A stretch of 64,000 nt of DNA, taken from assembly GCA_963724535.1 (NCBI GenBank), contig CAVRVD010000002.1, forward strand, positions 240,059 through 304,058, written 5' to 3'. The DNA is from JADJPO01 sp963724535 (GTDB lineage Bacteria; Actinomycetota; Actinomycetes; Actinomycetales; Kineosporiaceae). The position numbers were made by a program, and so were the translations under genes. Below the pieces are notes generated by a model. The model was not told the DNA's origin, made no database searches, and worked only from the letters and a program-made list of their open reading frames with translations. This document shows, one piece after another, positions 43,901 through 53,984 of this stretch (positions within the stretch are counted from its first letter, which is position 1; each line of letters begins with the position of its first letter).

Positions 43901-43901
<1 letters not shown>
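43455..43901 (-). CDS. DUF779 protein, partner of aldehyde dehydrogenase
   Basis: The 148-residue protein contains the DUF779 core with a Cys-rich block (SGGCCDGSSPMCYP) that looks metal-binding, and VWMSRVQFEYWKHTHLTIDV. It is encoded directly after the ExaC-like aldehyde dehydrogenase, sharing one base (TGATG). This pair is recurrent in alcohol-oxidising actinobacteria and proteobacteria; the molecular role of DUF779 is not known. Confidence 0.88.
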
Positions 43902-45424
<1,523 letters not shown>

Positions 45425-45503
45425 GGGTACTCCTCGAGTAGGGGCCCCGGCCGGCGGGCCGGGAGAGGTATGCGTGTGATGGGAGTCACGCTAGGCGGGA
45501 GCA

Positions 45504-45521
45504 CGTTGCATCGACGTTGCA
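45504..45521. promoter_or_regulatory. Tandem CGTTGCA element upstream of the aldehyde dehydrogenase
   Basis: CGTTGCA occurs at 45504-45510 and again at 45515-45521, 11 bases apart (one helical turn), about 80-97 bases before the aldehyde dehydrogenase start, between it and mftF. The spacing suggests two activator half-sites on the same DNA face. The regulator is unknown; the GAF-domain protein at 58.7 kb is one candidate. Confidence 0.45.
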
Positions 45522-45555
45522 GGGCGGCCTCGTTGCTGGGCGGCGAGCGAACCGT

Positions 45556-47046
45556 TCACTCGACGGGGGCCGGCATCGAGCGGGGACGGCGACGGGTGGC
45601 GAGCCGAGGCATCAGGGCTCTGGGGGAGCGGGCCCGGGCCACCCCCCACCACAGGCCCACCCCGTAGGCGGCGTCGTCGAGCCGCCGGGCGATCAGGTAG
45701 CGCACCGGGTCCAGGCGTGCCCGGGTCCGCCGCCGGTCGGCCACCGCCTCGGCCATGGCGGCCACCAGGAGGGCCCGGCGGGCCCGCTTCGATCTCGTTG
45801 CCGCCAGCACCGCGACCGGCCAGTAGTGCCGCGTCAGGACTGCGGCGCCCTGCCACAGGCCCCCGACAGCACCCTCCAGGGTGAGAACAGCGCCTGTCCG
45901 TAGCGGATGCTCGCTCCGGCGCAGCCGTCGCGCGATGCGCACTGTGCCGGCGACCCAGCCGAGGCAGGCAAGCGCCACCGTCCAGCGGCGTTGCGCCAGC
46001 AAGCCCGCGACCAGCATGGCCGACCATCCGGAGAGCACCATCGGGGCCACTGCCGAGCCGTGCCGAGCGGCCAGCGGCGCGGCGGATGTGCCGTAGAAGG
46101 CCTTGCGGCGCATCCACTCCAGCGGTCGGATGCGGTGCCAATGGCGGACCACTGCCGCCGGTTCGTACCGAACCCCCCACCCGGCAGCGACCAGGCGCCA
46201 GATCAGGTCGACGTCCTCGCCGACGCGCATCCGCTCCTCGAAGCCATCTCCCAGGGCCGCCACCCGGGCGAGCAGGCAGGCCGACGGCACGTAGGAGACC
46301 GAGCCGCCTGCTCGCACGCCGGCCGGCGCCGGGCCCAGGTCCAGTGAGGAGCGTGCCTGCTCGTATCGCTCCAACCAGGAGTCGCCTGCCCCGGGTGCGG
46401 TGCCCAGCACGCGGGGGGCGACGACGGCCACCGCCGGATCGTCCAGATGGCGGCGCAGCACGCCCAGCCAGCCCGGCTCGGGAACCACATCTGAGTCGCA
46501 GAAGGCGACGAACGGCGACTGCACCTGGTGCAGCCCGGTGTTGCGGGCCGCCGCCGGGCCGTGGTTGCGGGAGTGGGCGACGACCCGGGCCCCGTGCACC
46601 CCGCCCACCTCCGCCACCGCCCGCGGGTCGGCAGAGCCGTCGTCGACGACGATCACGGACAACCCGGCCGGCAGGGCGGACAGCAGCCGGTCCAGGGCCT
46701 GCGCCCGGTCCCGGACCGGGATCACCACGGTCACGTCCGTGACCGAGCGATCCGCCGGGGCATCCTCCTCCCAGATCGGATCGGCGAAGCCGCGGTCCAG
46801 CAGCAGGCGGGCCAGTCGAGCCCCGACCGCGTCCTCGACGCGCAGCGGGCGGTCGGTTCGCACCCGACCCACGGCAACCGGCTGCAGGTACAGCACGATT
46901 CCTGCCGTCCCGCCGACCAGGCTGCGGCCGTTGTCGCACAGGTGAGAACGAGCCGACAGGGTGACCGCGAAGCCTGCCGGCAGTTGCCGCGACGGCGGTC
47001 CGGGGCCTGTGTCGGGGCGCGGTTCGGATCGGGCCGTCGGGGTCAT
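45556..47046 (-). CDS. mftF: Mycofactocin glycosyltransferase MftF
   Basis: The 496-residue GT2 enzyme adds beta-glucose residues to the mycofactocin core. The N-terminal 90 residues form the mycofactocin-specific leader; the GT-A domain follows with VVIPVRDRA, VVDDGSAD, the DxD motif in FCDSDVVP and GEDVDLIWRL. Hydrophobic C-terminal helices (about 335-380) suggest membrane association. ATG 47046 lies four bases after the mftE stop, in an operon mftA-B-C-E-F. A longer frame to 47091 runs into mftE and is not needed. Confidence 0.93.
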   Translation of the reverse strand: MTPTARSEPRPDTGPGPPSRQLPAGFAVTLSARSHLCDNGRSLVGGTAGIVLYLQPVAVGRVRTDRPLRVEDAVGARLARLLLDRGFADPIWEEDAPADRSVTDVTVVIPVRDRAQALDRLLSALPAGLSVIVVDDGSADPRAVAEVGGVHGARVVAHSRNHGPAAARNTGLHQVQSPFVAFCDSDVVPEPGWLGVLRRHLDDPAVAVVAPRVLGTAPGAGDSWLERYEQARSSLDLGPAPAGVRAGGSVSYVPSACLLARVAALGDGFEERMRVGEDVDLIWRLVAAGWGVRYEPAAVVRHWHRIRPLEWMRRKAFYGTSAAPLAARHGSAVAPMVLSGWSAMLVAGLLAQRRWTVALACLGWVAGTVRIARRLRRSEHPLRTGAVLTLEGAVGGLWQGAAVLTRHYWPVAVLAATRSKRARRALLVAAMAEAVADRRRTRARLDPVRYLIARRLDDAAYGVGLWWGVARARSPRALMPRLATRRRPRSMPAPVE

Positions 47047-47050
47047 CGGG

Positions 47051-47812
47051 TCACCCTGGCGCCGCTGACCGAGGGCTCTCCTCGAGCGCACTCACCTGGT
47101 CGACCAGGGTCCGGACCATCAGCTCGACCGCCTTCCGACCCCGATCGAGGCTGCTCGCGGTGGCATCACCGAGCACGCCGTTGGGCGAGACCGCCCGCAC
47201 GCCTACGGCCCGCAGCACGGGCATCAAGTCTCCGATCGGTGTGGTCGGCCCGGCGACGGCCTGCCTCAGGTGCACCGCCGCGGGCAGCAGATGCCGCATC
47301 ACCGAGGTCTCGGTCGCTCCCGCGTGCGCATCGCCCCCCGGAACAGCGCAGGTCGCCCACAGGGCCGTCCGGCCCTCCGAGCGCAGCGTCTCGACCGCGC
47401 GCAGGCCGGTCTCGGTGTTGCCGCCGTGGCCGTTGACGAACACCACGCCCAGCGCCCACCGGCACGCCGACCGCCCGTACTCGACCAGGAGCAGGTGTAG
47501 CGCCTCGTGGCCGATCGAGATGGTGCCGGCGAACCCCTCGTGCTCCCCGGACGCGCCGTAGCCGAGCGCCGGCGCCACGACCACGTCGACGCCCCTGCGC
47601 AGCAACTGCCGGGAGGCCAGAGAGGTCACCTCGGCCGCGATCACGGTGTCGGTCGCCAGCGGCAGGTGAGGGCCGTGCTGCTCCACGGACCCGATCGGCA
47701 CCAGGACCAGCGGCGCCCGGTCGTGGACGACGGGCCAGGTCAGGCGGGCCAGGTGCACCGACCCGGCCGTTCCGTTCGGTGCCTCGGTCGCGTCCGAGTC
47801 GGGTCGCCTCAC
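47051..47812 (-). CDS. mftE: Mycofactocin precursor peptidase MftE (creatininase family)
   Basis: The 253-residue metallopeptidase cleaves the modified MftA to release the C-terminal Val-Tyr-derived core. Creatininase-family ligands are visible in VPIGSVEQHGPHLPLATD (Glu44, His46, His49, Asp55) and NGHGGN, with Glu in GATETS. The GTG at 47812 overlaps the mftC stop as GTGA, which fixes the start; the frame reaches 47860 but that part lies inside mftC. Confidence 0.94.
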   Translation of the reverse strand: MRRPDSDATEAPNGTAGSVHLARLTWPVVHDRAPLVLVPIGSVEQHGPHLPLATDTVIAAEVTSLASRQLLRRGVDVVVAPALGYGASGEHEGFAGTISIGHEALHLLLVEYGRSACRWALGVVFVNGHGGNTETGLRAVETLRSEGRTALWATCAVPGGDAHAGATETSVMRHLLPAAVHLRQAVAGPTTPIGDLMPVLRAVGVRAVSPNGVLGDATASSLDRGRKAVELMVRTLVDQVSALEESPRSAAPG

Positions 47813-49065
47813 GCAGGCCCCGGTGCCGGGACGTGATCGGCGAGCGGGCTGTCGTCGCAAGTCCGCGTCGGACGGCGTACCTGCGGCCCCGCGAGCGGCA
47901 CCGGAGCGTGCCGGACCTCACCGGCGTGGGAGTGGTCACCGGACGGCACCGGTAGCCTCGCCGGGTCGACGGCGGTCAGTGCCGTGGTTCCCTGGCCCTT
48001 GACGCACTCCGGGTCGGGACCGTCCAACGGCAGTCCGGTGAAGAACTTGGCGGCCATGCAGCCGCCACGGCAGGCATCGAAGGCCTCACAGCGGGTGCAG
48101 ACGCCGGCGTCCTGTGATCTGCGCAGGTCCTCGAACAGCGGTGCGTGGGCCCAGACCTCGGCGAAGCCGCCGAGGTCGCGGATGTTGCCGGCCCGGAACC
48201 GTTCGTGGATGGCGAAGGGGCACGCGTAGACATCACCCACCGGGTCGACCAGGGCGACCACCCGGCCGGCGCCGCACATGTTGAGCCCGGGCAGGGCCGT
48301 GCCGAACCCGGACAGGTGGAAGAACGAATCTCCGGTGAGCACGCGCTCGCCGTGGTCGAGCAGCCACTCGTACAGCGTCCGCTGCTGCTCAGGCCACGGG
48401 TGCAGCTGGGACCAGGTGTCGGCGCCCCGTCCGGACGGGCGCAACCGGGTCAGCCGCAGCTGGGCGTCGTAGCGGTCGGCCAGAGCCAGGAACCGGTCCA
48501 GCTGCCCGATGTTGTGCCGGGTGCACACCACCGACAGCTTGACATTGCGCTTTCCGGCTGTACGCAGGGTCCGCAAGGCCCGCACCGCGGCCTGGAAGCT
48601 GCCTGCACCCCGGACCGCGTCGTTCACCTCGGGGGTGGCGCCGTCCAGGGAGATCTGCACGTCGACGTAGTCGCTGCCGGCGAGCTGCTCGGCCCGCTGC
48701 GGACCGATCCGGTACCCGTTGGTGGAGAACTTGACTCCCACGTGGTGTTCGACCGCGTGGTCCAGCAGCTGCCAGAAGTCGGAGCGCACGGTCGGCTCGC
48801 CGCCGCCGATGTTGACGTAGAACACCTGCATGCACTCGAACTCCTCGATCAGCGCCATGCACTCGGCGGTGTCGAGCTCGTGCGGGTCGCGCCGTCCCGA
48901 GGAGCTGAGGCAGTGCACGCAGGCGAGGTTGCAGGCGTAGGTCAGTTCCCAGGTCAGGCAGATCGGGGCGTTCAGACCGCGCTCGAACCGGTCGATCAGG
49001 CGAGCCGGCTGGGGCCTGCCGTGGGGTTCGGGGCTGCTTCGAGCGTGGGCGGTGGCGAGGGTCAT
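47809..49065 (-). CDS. mftC: Mycofactocin radical SAM maturase MftC
   Basis: The 418-residue radical SAM/SPASM enzyme performs the oxidative decarboxylation and cyclisation of the terminal Val-Tyr of MftA. The SAM cluster motif CNLACVHC (Cys45, 49, 52) and GGGEP (87-91) are followed by SPASM cysteines at 264, 282, 323, 326, 332, 336 and 354 for the auxiliary clusters. The last 50 residues are a His/Pro-rich tail beyond the family core. It is encoded 15 bases after mftB. Confidence 0.96.
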   Translation of the reverse strand: MTLATAHARSSPEPHGRPQPARLIDRFERGLNAPICLTWELTYACNLACVHCLSSSGRRDPHELDTAECMALIEEFECMQVFYVNIGGGEPTVRSDFWQLLDHAVEHHVGVKFSTNGYRIGPQRAEQLAGSDYVDVQISLDGATPEVNDAVRGAGSFQAAVRALRTLRTAGKRNVKLSVVCTRHNIGQLDRFLALADRYDAQLRLTRLRPSGRGADTWSQLHPWPEQQRTLYEWLLDHGERVLTGDSFFHLSGFGTALPGLNMCGAGRVVALVDPVGDVYACPFAIHERFRAGNIRDLGGFAEVWAHAPLFEDLRRSQDAGVCTRCEAFDACRGGCMAAKFFTGLPLDGPDPECVKGQGTTALTAVDPARLPVPSGDHSHAGEVRHAPVPLAGPQVRRPTRTCDDSPLADHVPAPGPA

Positions 49066-49080
49066 CGGCTGGCTCCTGCC

Positions 49081-49395
49081 TCATCGAACCCGGATCATCC
49101 CGCCGGCGGCCAGCCGGAGGAGTGCGGCCAGGTGGGCGCCACGGTCGATCTCGGTGACACCGGCCGCTGCCATGGCGGCGACCATCGTCGGGTGATCCTC
49201 GAGGCGCCGGACGACGTCCACCAGGGTGGGTGAGGTCAGGAAGCTGAGTCGGCGGGTGGCGAAGTCATAGGCCAACGCCCCGAACGGCTCGGGGCGTAGC
49301 GCAACCGTCTCGCTGAGCCGCCAGGCTCGCTCCTGCGGCGCGGTGGTCTCCGTCCCGATGCGGGGCTCGGTAGGCACCGCCGACTCAGTAGACAC
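49081..49395 (-). CDS. mftB: Mycofactocin peptide chaperone MftB
   Basis: The 104-residue RiPP-recognition (RRE-like) protein binds MftA and presents it to MftC. The family block LSETVALRPEPFGALAYDF plus TRRLSFL is clear, followed by a helical part. GTG 49395 lies inside the last codons of mftA (11-base overlap), so the two are translationally coupled; a later GTG is possible but conservation begins only around residue 30. Confidence 0.93.
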   Translation of the reverse strand: MSTESAVPTEPRIGTETTAPQERAWRLSETVALRPEPFGALAYDFATRRLSFLTSPTLVDVVRRLEDHPTMVAAMAAAGVTEIDRGAHLAALLRLAAGGMIRVR

Positions 49396-49516
49396 CGCAC
49401 ATGCCGTCGATCGAGACCTCCTCGACGAGGACCTCGTCGGCCAGGTCCGACGTTGCCGGCACGACCTGGGTGTCCGCCGGGGACAGGTCCGCCTCGCTGC
49501 TCTTCGGATCGGTCAT
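49385..49516 (-). CDS. mftA: Mycofactocin precursor peptide MftA
   Basis: This 43-residue peptide ends in the invariant mycofactocin C-terminus IDGMCGVY; the terminal Val-Tyr becomes the redox core (AHDP/premycofactocin) after MftC, MftE and MftD act. The leader is acidic (ADEVLVEEVS). ATG 49516 is chosen because AGGAG (49523-49527) lies six bases upstream; another in-frame ATG at 49522 would abut the ribosome site. It is the first gene of mftABCEF and faces the divergent methanol dehydrogenase gene across about 290 bases. Confidence 0.96.
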   Translation of the reverse strand: MTDPKSSEADLSPADTQVVPATSDLADEVLVEEVSIDGMCGVY

Positions 49517-49685
49517 AGCCATCTCCTATGGTCGTGGAGGAGGGTCGTGGAGGAGCGGGCACGGCCGGCCCGTGCGTCCACGGTAGGAAGATCCGCACAC
49601 TGCCCACTACTGCTCGGTGGGGTGGGTCGGCCTGCCGGACCGGACAGGTAGCGCGCCCGCCCGCCGACCCGTTTGCCGATCCTCA

Positions 49686-49700
49686 CCTGTTGGTAACAGG
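49686..49700. promoter_or_regulatory. Perfect palindrome between mftA and mno
   Basis: CCTGTTggtAACAGG has 6-base arms and a 3-base spacer. It lies about 170 bases before mftA and 108 bases before mno, in the shared divergent promoter region (49517-49807), where no gene is seen. It is a candidate operator for coordinated control of cofactor and enzyme; the binding protein is not identified. Confidence 0.5.
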
Positions 49701-49807
49701 GCAAGCGGCCCTAGCGTCGCGAGCGGGGCATACGCACAGATGTGTGCGACATGCCGCACCTATCCCGCACCCATCGGAGGAATCCGGCTACCCGCAGGAG
49801 GCCAGCG

Positions 49808-51100
49808 ATGCAAGTCGAAGAACTGCTCAAACCATTTCCCATCAAAGAGTTCCATCCCTTCCCCCGGGCGCTCATGGGTCCGGGATCTCATGAGGTGATC
49901 GGGCCGGAGGCGCTGAAGCTGGGCTTTCGCAAGTCCCTGGTGATGACCTCGGGTCTGCGCGGAACCGACATCGTGCACAAGATCGCGGAGTCTCTGAAGT
50001 ACCACGGTCTGGACGTCGTCGTGTACGACAAGGTCGAGTCGAACCCGAAGGACTACAACGTCATGGACGCCGTGACGATGTTCCAGGAGAACGAGTGCGA
50101 CTCGTTCGTGTCCATCGGTGGCGGGTCCACGCACGATGCCTGCAAGGGGGCGCGGATCTCGGTCGCCCACGACGGCCGCAACGTCAACGAGTTCGAGGGG
50201 TTCAACAAGTCGGAGAACCCCAAGAACCCGCCGCACATCGCCGTCTCGACCACTGCCGGTACCGGTTCGGAGACCTCGTGGGCCTACGTCATCACCGACA
50301 CCACGACCGATCCGGACAGCCCCCACAAGTACGTCGCCTTCGACGACGCCTCGGTGGCGACGCTCGCCATCGACGATCCGGTGCTCTACTACGACTGCCC
50401 GGTCGACTACACCGCACAGTGCGGTTTCGACGTGCTGGCGCACGCCTCGGAGCCCTACGTGTCACGGCTGAACTTCGACCCCTCGCTCGGCAACGCGCTG
50501 CACGCGATCAAGCTCACCGCGCAGAACCTTCGCGCAGCGACCTGGAACGGGCAGGATCTGCCGGGCCGGGAGGGGATGATGTACGCCCAGTACATCGCGG
50601 CGCAGGCGTTCAACTCCGGCGGGCTGGGCATCATCCATTCCATCTCGCACGCGGTGTCGGCGTTCTACGACACCCACCACGGCCTGAACAACGCGATCGC
50701 CCTGCCGAGGGTCTGGGCCTTCAACCTGCCGGTGGCCTACAAGCGGTTCGCCGACATCGCGCGCGCGATGGGCGTCGACACGCACGGCATGACGGACGTG
50801 CAGGCCGCCGAGGCCGCACTCGAAGCGGCGATCCGGTTGCTGCGCGACGTCGGGATACCCGAGCGCTTCGTCGATGTCACCCAGGACAGCTACTCCAAGA
50901 ACCGGCTCGGGCAGGGCCCGACGCCTTTCTACGAGAACGCCAAGACGATCACGGGCGATGAGGCCGACGTGGCGCGGATCACCAACCACGTTCTCGGGGA
51001 CGCCTGTACACCGGCCAACCCCAAGGAGTGCACCTTCGAGACGGTGCGGCCGGTCGTCGATCACTGCATGAACGGCAATCTCGACGAGTTGCTGCCCTGA
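49808..51100 (+). CDS. mno: NDMA-dependent methanol/alcohol dehydrogenase (iron-type ADH, tightly bound NAD)
   Basis: The 430-residue protein matches methanol:NDMA oxidoreductase (Mno/Mdo) of actinomycetes, a decameric group III ADH oxidising methanol and other primary alcohols with non-exchangeable NADP(H). Nucleotide motifs GGGSTHDACK (104-113) and GTGSE (151-155) are present; metal ligands are Asp208, His212, His277 and His291 by family pattern. AGGAGG precedes ATG 49808 by six bases. Such enzymes need an external electron acceptor, and mycofactocin is the established one in mycobacteria, in agreement with the divergent mft operon. It heads a run with moxR, vwa and mftM. Confidence 0.93.
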   Translation: MQVEELLKPFPIKEFHPFPRALMGPGSHEVIGPEALKLGFRKSLVMTSGLRGTDIVHKIAESLKYHGLDVVVYDKVESNPKDYNVMDAVTMFQENECDSFVSIGGGSTHDACKGARISVAHDGRNVNEFEGFNKSENPKNPPHIAVSTTAGTGSETSWAYVITDTTTDPDSPHKYVAFDDASVATLAIDDPVLYYDCPVDYTAQCGFDVLAHASEPYVSRLNFDPSLGNALHAIKLTAQNLRAATWNGQDLPGREGMMYAQYIAAQAFNSGGLGIIHSISHAVSAFYDTHHGLNNAIALPRVWAFNLPVAYKRFADIARAMGVDTHGMTDVQAAEAALEAAIRLLRDVGIPERFVDVTQDSYSKNRLGQGPTPFYENAKTITGDEADVARITNHVLGDACTPANPKECTFETVRPVVDHCMNGNLDELLP

Positions 51101-51203
51101 GCCGGTCCGTCCCGGTGCCGGTTGAGCGACTTCGGAGTGGGGCTCGGTGCGCACACGCGCTGCGCATCGAGCCCCCGGCACGGTACCGAGTGGAGGTGGC
51201 GCG

Positions 51204-52427
51204 GTGATCCGGGAACCCGGTGTAGAGCCTGCCCCCGACGAGTTCGTCGATCAGGCCGCTGTCGCCAGCCGGTTCCGAGCGCACGGGTACCTGACCGACC
51301 AGCGGTTGGCGACCACCGTGTTTCTGCTGACCCGCCTAAGCAAGCCGGTCCTGCTGGAGGGCCCGGCAGGCGTCGGAAAGACCGAGCTGGCCACCAGTCT
51401 CGCGGCGGTCACCGGGCGGCGGCTGCTGCGGCTGCAGTGCTATGAGGGTCAGGACGAGACCAAGGCGCTCTACGAGTGGGACTACGGCAAGCAGCTGCTC
51501 TACACCCAGATCCTGCGGGAGAAGATCGGGCAGCTGGTCTCGGACGCGGGCGACCTGAACGAGGCCGTGGAGCGGATCGCCAAGCAGGAGAGCGTGTTCT
51601 TCTCGCAGCGGTTCCTCGCAGCGCGCCCCCTGCTGGAGGCGGTGGTCTCGGAGGATCCGGTGGTGCTGCTGATCGATGAGGTGGACCGGGCCGACGAGGC
51701 TCTCGAGGCAGTGCTTCTCGAGCTCCTGGGCGAGTTCCAGGTCTCGATCCCCGAGGTCGGCACGTTCCGCGCCAAACACCTGCCGTACGTCGTCCTCACC
51801 TCGAACAACACCCGCGACCTGTCGGCGGCCTTGAAACGACGCTGTCTGCACCTGTTCCTGGACTATCCGGACGCCGAGCGCGAGCTGGAGATCCTGCGTT
51901 CCAAGCAGACCGGTCTGTCCGACGCCCTCGCCGCCCGCCTGATCGAGGTGGTGCGCGGCCTGCGGGGGCTCGACCTGCGCAAGGCACCCAGTATCGCCGA
52001 GACCATCGACTGGGCCCGCACGCTGTCCGTTCTCGGGGTGCAGGAGCTCTCCCCCGATGTGCTGGCGGCGACACTGAACGTCGTCGTCAAGTACGAGCGC
52101 GACCTGGACCGCGCGGGCAGGGCGCTGCCCGCGCTGGTCGACCCCAACGCGGCGGTGCCGGACCCGTCGTCCGCGTCCCACGGACACGGACACGGTCACG
52201 GACCCGCCGACCACGACAGCTCGGCGCCGAAGGGCGCTGGGCAGCAGGGCGTCCAAAGCGTGCAGGACGTTGACGGCCGCGCCGAGCGTCTGGCCAAGGA
52301 CGAGCCCGACAGGCACGGTGAGGCCTACTTCGGGCCGCTGGGCCGGATGGGCCGAGCGCGAGCAGTGGGCGCTGGCCAGGGGGACCGTTCCTTCGCCGTC
52401 CGGCGGGCTCGTCGCCGGCCGGTCTAG
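51204..52427 (+). CDS. MoxR-type AAA+ ATPase with His-rich tail
   Basis: The 407-residue AAA+ chaperone-like ATPase has Walker A GPAGVGKT (53-60), Walker B LLIDEVDRAD and sensor-1 TSNNTRDL. The MoxR/CoxD class works with VWA proteins in maturing metal or cofactor enzymes. After the AAA+ lid (ending about residue 315) comes a low-complexity tail with HGHGHGHG (326-333) and HD, which could bind metal. GTG 51204 with GGAGG seven bases upstream is preferred over the frame start at 51147. It stands between mno and the VWA gene on the same strand. Confidence 0.88.
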   Translation: MIREPGVEPAPDEFVDQAAVASRFRAHGYLTDQRLATTVFLLTRLSKPVLLEGPAGVGKTELATSLAAVTGRRLLRLQCYEGQDETKALYEWDYGKQLLYTQILREKIGQLVSDAGDLNEAVERIAKQESVFFSQRFLAARPLLEAVVSEDPVVLLIDEVDRADEALEAVLLELLGEFQVSIPEVGTFRAKHLPYVVLTSNNTRDLSAALKRRCLHLFLDYPDAERELEILRSKQTGLSDALAARLIEVVRGLRGLDLRKAPSIAETIDWARTLSVLGVQELSPDVLAATLNVVVKYERDLDRAGRALPALVDPNAAVPDPSSASHGHGHGHGPADHDSSAPKGAGQQGVQSVQDVDGRAERLAKDEPDRHGEAYFGPLGRMGRARAVGAGQGDRSFAVRRARRRPV

Positions 52428-52442
52428 CGGTCGGGGGAAGCG

Positions 52443-53984
52443 ATGGAAGGCGCGCTGCATCGGTTCGTGCGGCTGCTGCGGCTGCACGGCGTCCGGATCA
52501 GCGTGGCAGAGGCACTCGATGCACTGCATGCCGCCGCCCAGCCGGGGATCCTCGCCGACCGGGAGGTGTTGCGCTCCGCCCTGGCCGTGAGCGTGGTCAA
52601 GGACCGTCGAGATCTGGAGACCTTCGACCGGGTCTTCGACCGGTTCTTCGGCCTGCGGGCGGTGGTGGACGCCGAGGACGAGCCCGGCCACGCCCACGAT
52701 GACCTGACCGACACCGGCGAGCTCACCGAGTTCACTCTGTCGCAGGAGCCGGGGGAGGTCCCGCAGCAAGGTCACTCGCACGGCAAGCCGGTCGACCTGC
52801 ACCAGTTCTTCCGGCCTGAGGACATGGCTGCGCAGTACAACCTGCACCAGGAGGCGAACCGGCTCGACATGGCGTCGATGACCGACGAGATCGTGCTGTC
52901 CAACGAGAGCACGGGCGCGGTGGGGGAGGCGGCCCGGGTGCAGATCGCCACCTCCCGGTTGCACAACCCCGGCACGCCCGGTGAGCTGAGCCGGCGCCCC
53001 GGACTGCAGCTCGACGCCGAGCTGAGCGTGGCCCAGGAGATGGCCCTGCTGACCTGGTTGGCGGACACGCTGTCCGACGAGGACGGCGAGGGATCCGCCG
53101 ACGTCGAGACGGACCAGGCCCTGGCGGCGCTCCGAGCAGCGCTGCAGCCGTTCCTCGCCAACCTGCCCGAACGGCTGAGACAACACCTGGAGAAGCTGCT
53201 CGCGCTCGAGCGTGAGATCGAGCAGCGCGAGATCGCCGCTGCCCGGGCGGAGACGATCGACGAGCAGGAGAGGGCAGAGCTGGAGGAGGGGCTGCGGCGG
53301 CTGCTGCGCACGGTGCGTGGGGCGCACCGGCCACGGCGCCGAACGGCGGCCCGCGGGGTGGTCGACGGGCGCCGGACGATGCGCACGAACATGCGCTACG
53401 ACGGGGTCCCGTTCCGGCCGGTGACGGTGACCAAGGTCGAGGACCGGCCACGGTTGCTGGTGCTGTGCGACGTCTCGCTGTCGGTTCGGATGACGTCGAT
53501 GTTCACCCTCCATCTGGTGCACAGTCTGCAGTCGCTGGCGACTCGAGTTCGCACGTTCGCCTTCGTCAAGGACATCGTGGAGATCACCGACCTCTTCGCC
53601 GAGCACCGCATCGAGCACGCGCTGTCGCTGGTGATGTCGGGACTGCCGGCCGGTGGCGTCCTGGACGTGGACGCCGACTCCGACTACGGCCATGCGTTCG
53701 ACGTCTTCCTGGAGCAGTTCGGGTCGGCGATCACCCGTCGGACCACGGTGGTGATTCTCGGCGACGGACGGGGCAACGGCCATGATCCGCGGCTGAGCAC
53801 CCTCGAGGAGATCACGCGGCGGGCCCGATCGACGATCTGGCTGACCCCGGAGCCGCGCTATTCATGGGCGCTGGGCCGTTGCGATCTGCCGGCCTACGCG
53901 GACTACTGCGCTCAGGTGCACGTGGTGCGCAACCTGCGCGGGTTGGAGCGGGCCGCCAGGGCGGCCGCCATGGTGGGAACATGA
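52443..53984 (+). CDS. VWA-domain (CoxE-like) protein, partner of the MoxR ATPase
   Basis: The 513-residue protein has an N-terminal helical CoxE-like part, a charged coiled-coil-prone middle (about residues 240-285, LEKLLALEREIEQREIAAAR) and a C-terminal von Willebrand A domain with the MIDAS motif DVSLS in LCDVSLSVRM. MoxR-VWA pairs act as maturation or activation machines for other proteins. Here the likely client is the neighbouring Mno dehydrogenase or a mycofactocin protein (inference). It starts 16 bases after moxR and its stop overlaps the mftM start (ATGA). Confidence 0.88.
   Translation: MEGALHRFVRLLRLHGVRISVAEALDALHAAAQPGILADREVLRSALAVSVVKDRRDLETFDRVFDRFFGLRAVVDAEDEPGHAHDDLTDTGELTEFTLSQEPGEVPQQGHSHGKPVDLHQFFRPEDMAAQYNLHQEANRLDMASMTDEIVLSNESTGAVGEAARVQIATSRLHNPGTPGELSRRPGLQLDAELSVAQEMALLTWLADTLSDEDGEGSADVETDQALAALRAALQPFLANLPERLRQHLEKLLALEREIEQREIAAARAETIDEQERAELEEGLRRLLRTVRGAHRPRRRTAARGVVDGRRTMRTNMRYDGVPFRPVTVTKVEDRPRLLVLCDVSLSVRMTSMFTLHLVHSLQSLATRVRTFAFVKDIVEITDLFAEHRIEHALSLVMSGLPAGGVLDVDADSDYGHAFDVFLEQFGSAITRRTTVVILGDGRGNGHDPRLSTLEEITRRARSTIWLTPEPRYSWALGRCDLPAYADYCAQVHVVRNLRGLERAARAAAMVGT

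Noticed and set aside
51336..53783. 815-codon minus-strand frame opposite moxR and vwa
   Set aside because: Spans two convincing genes on the other strand and shows no recognisable fold.
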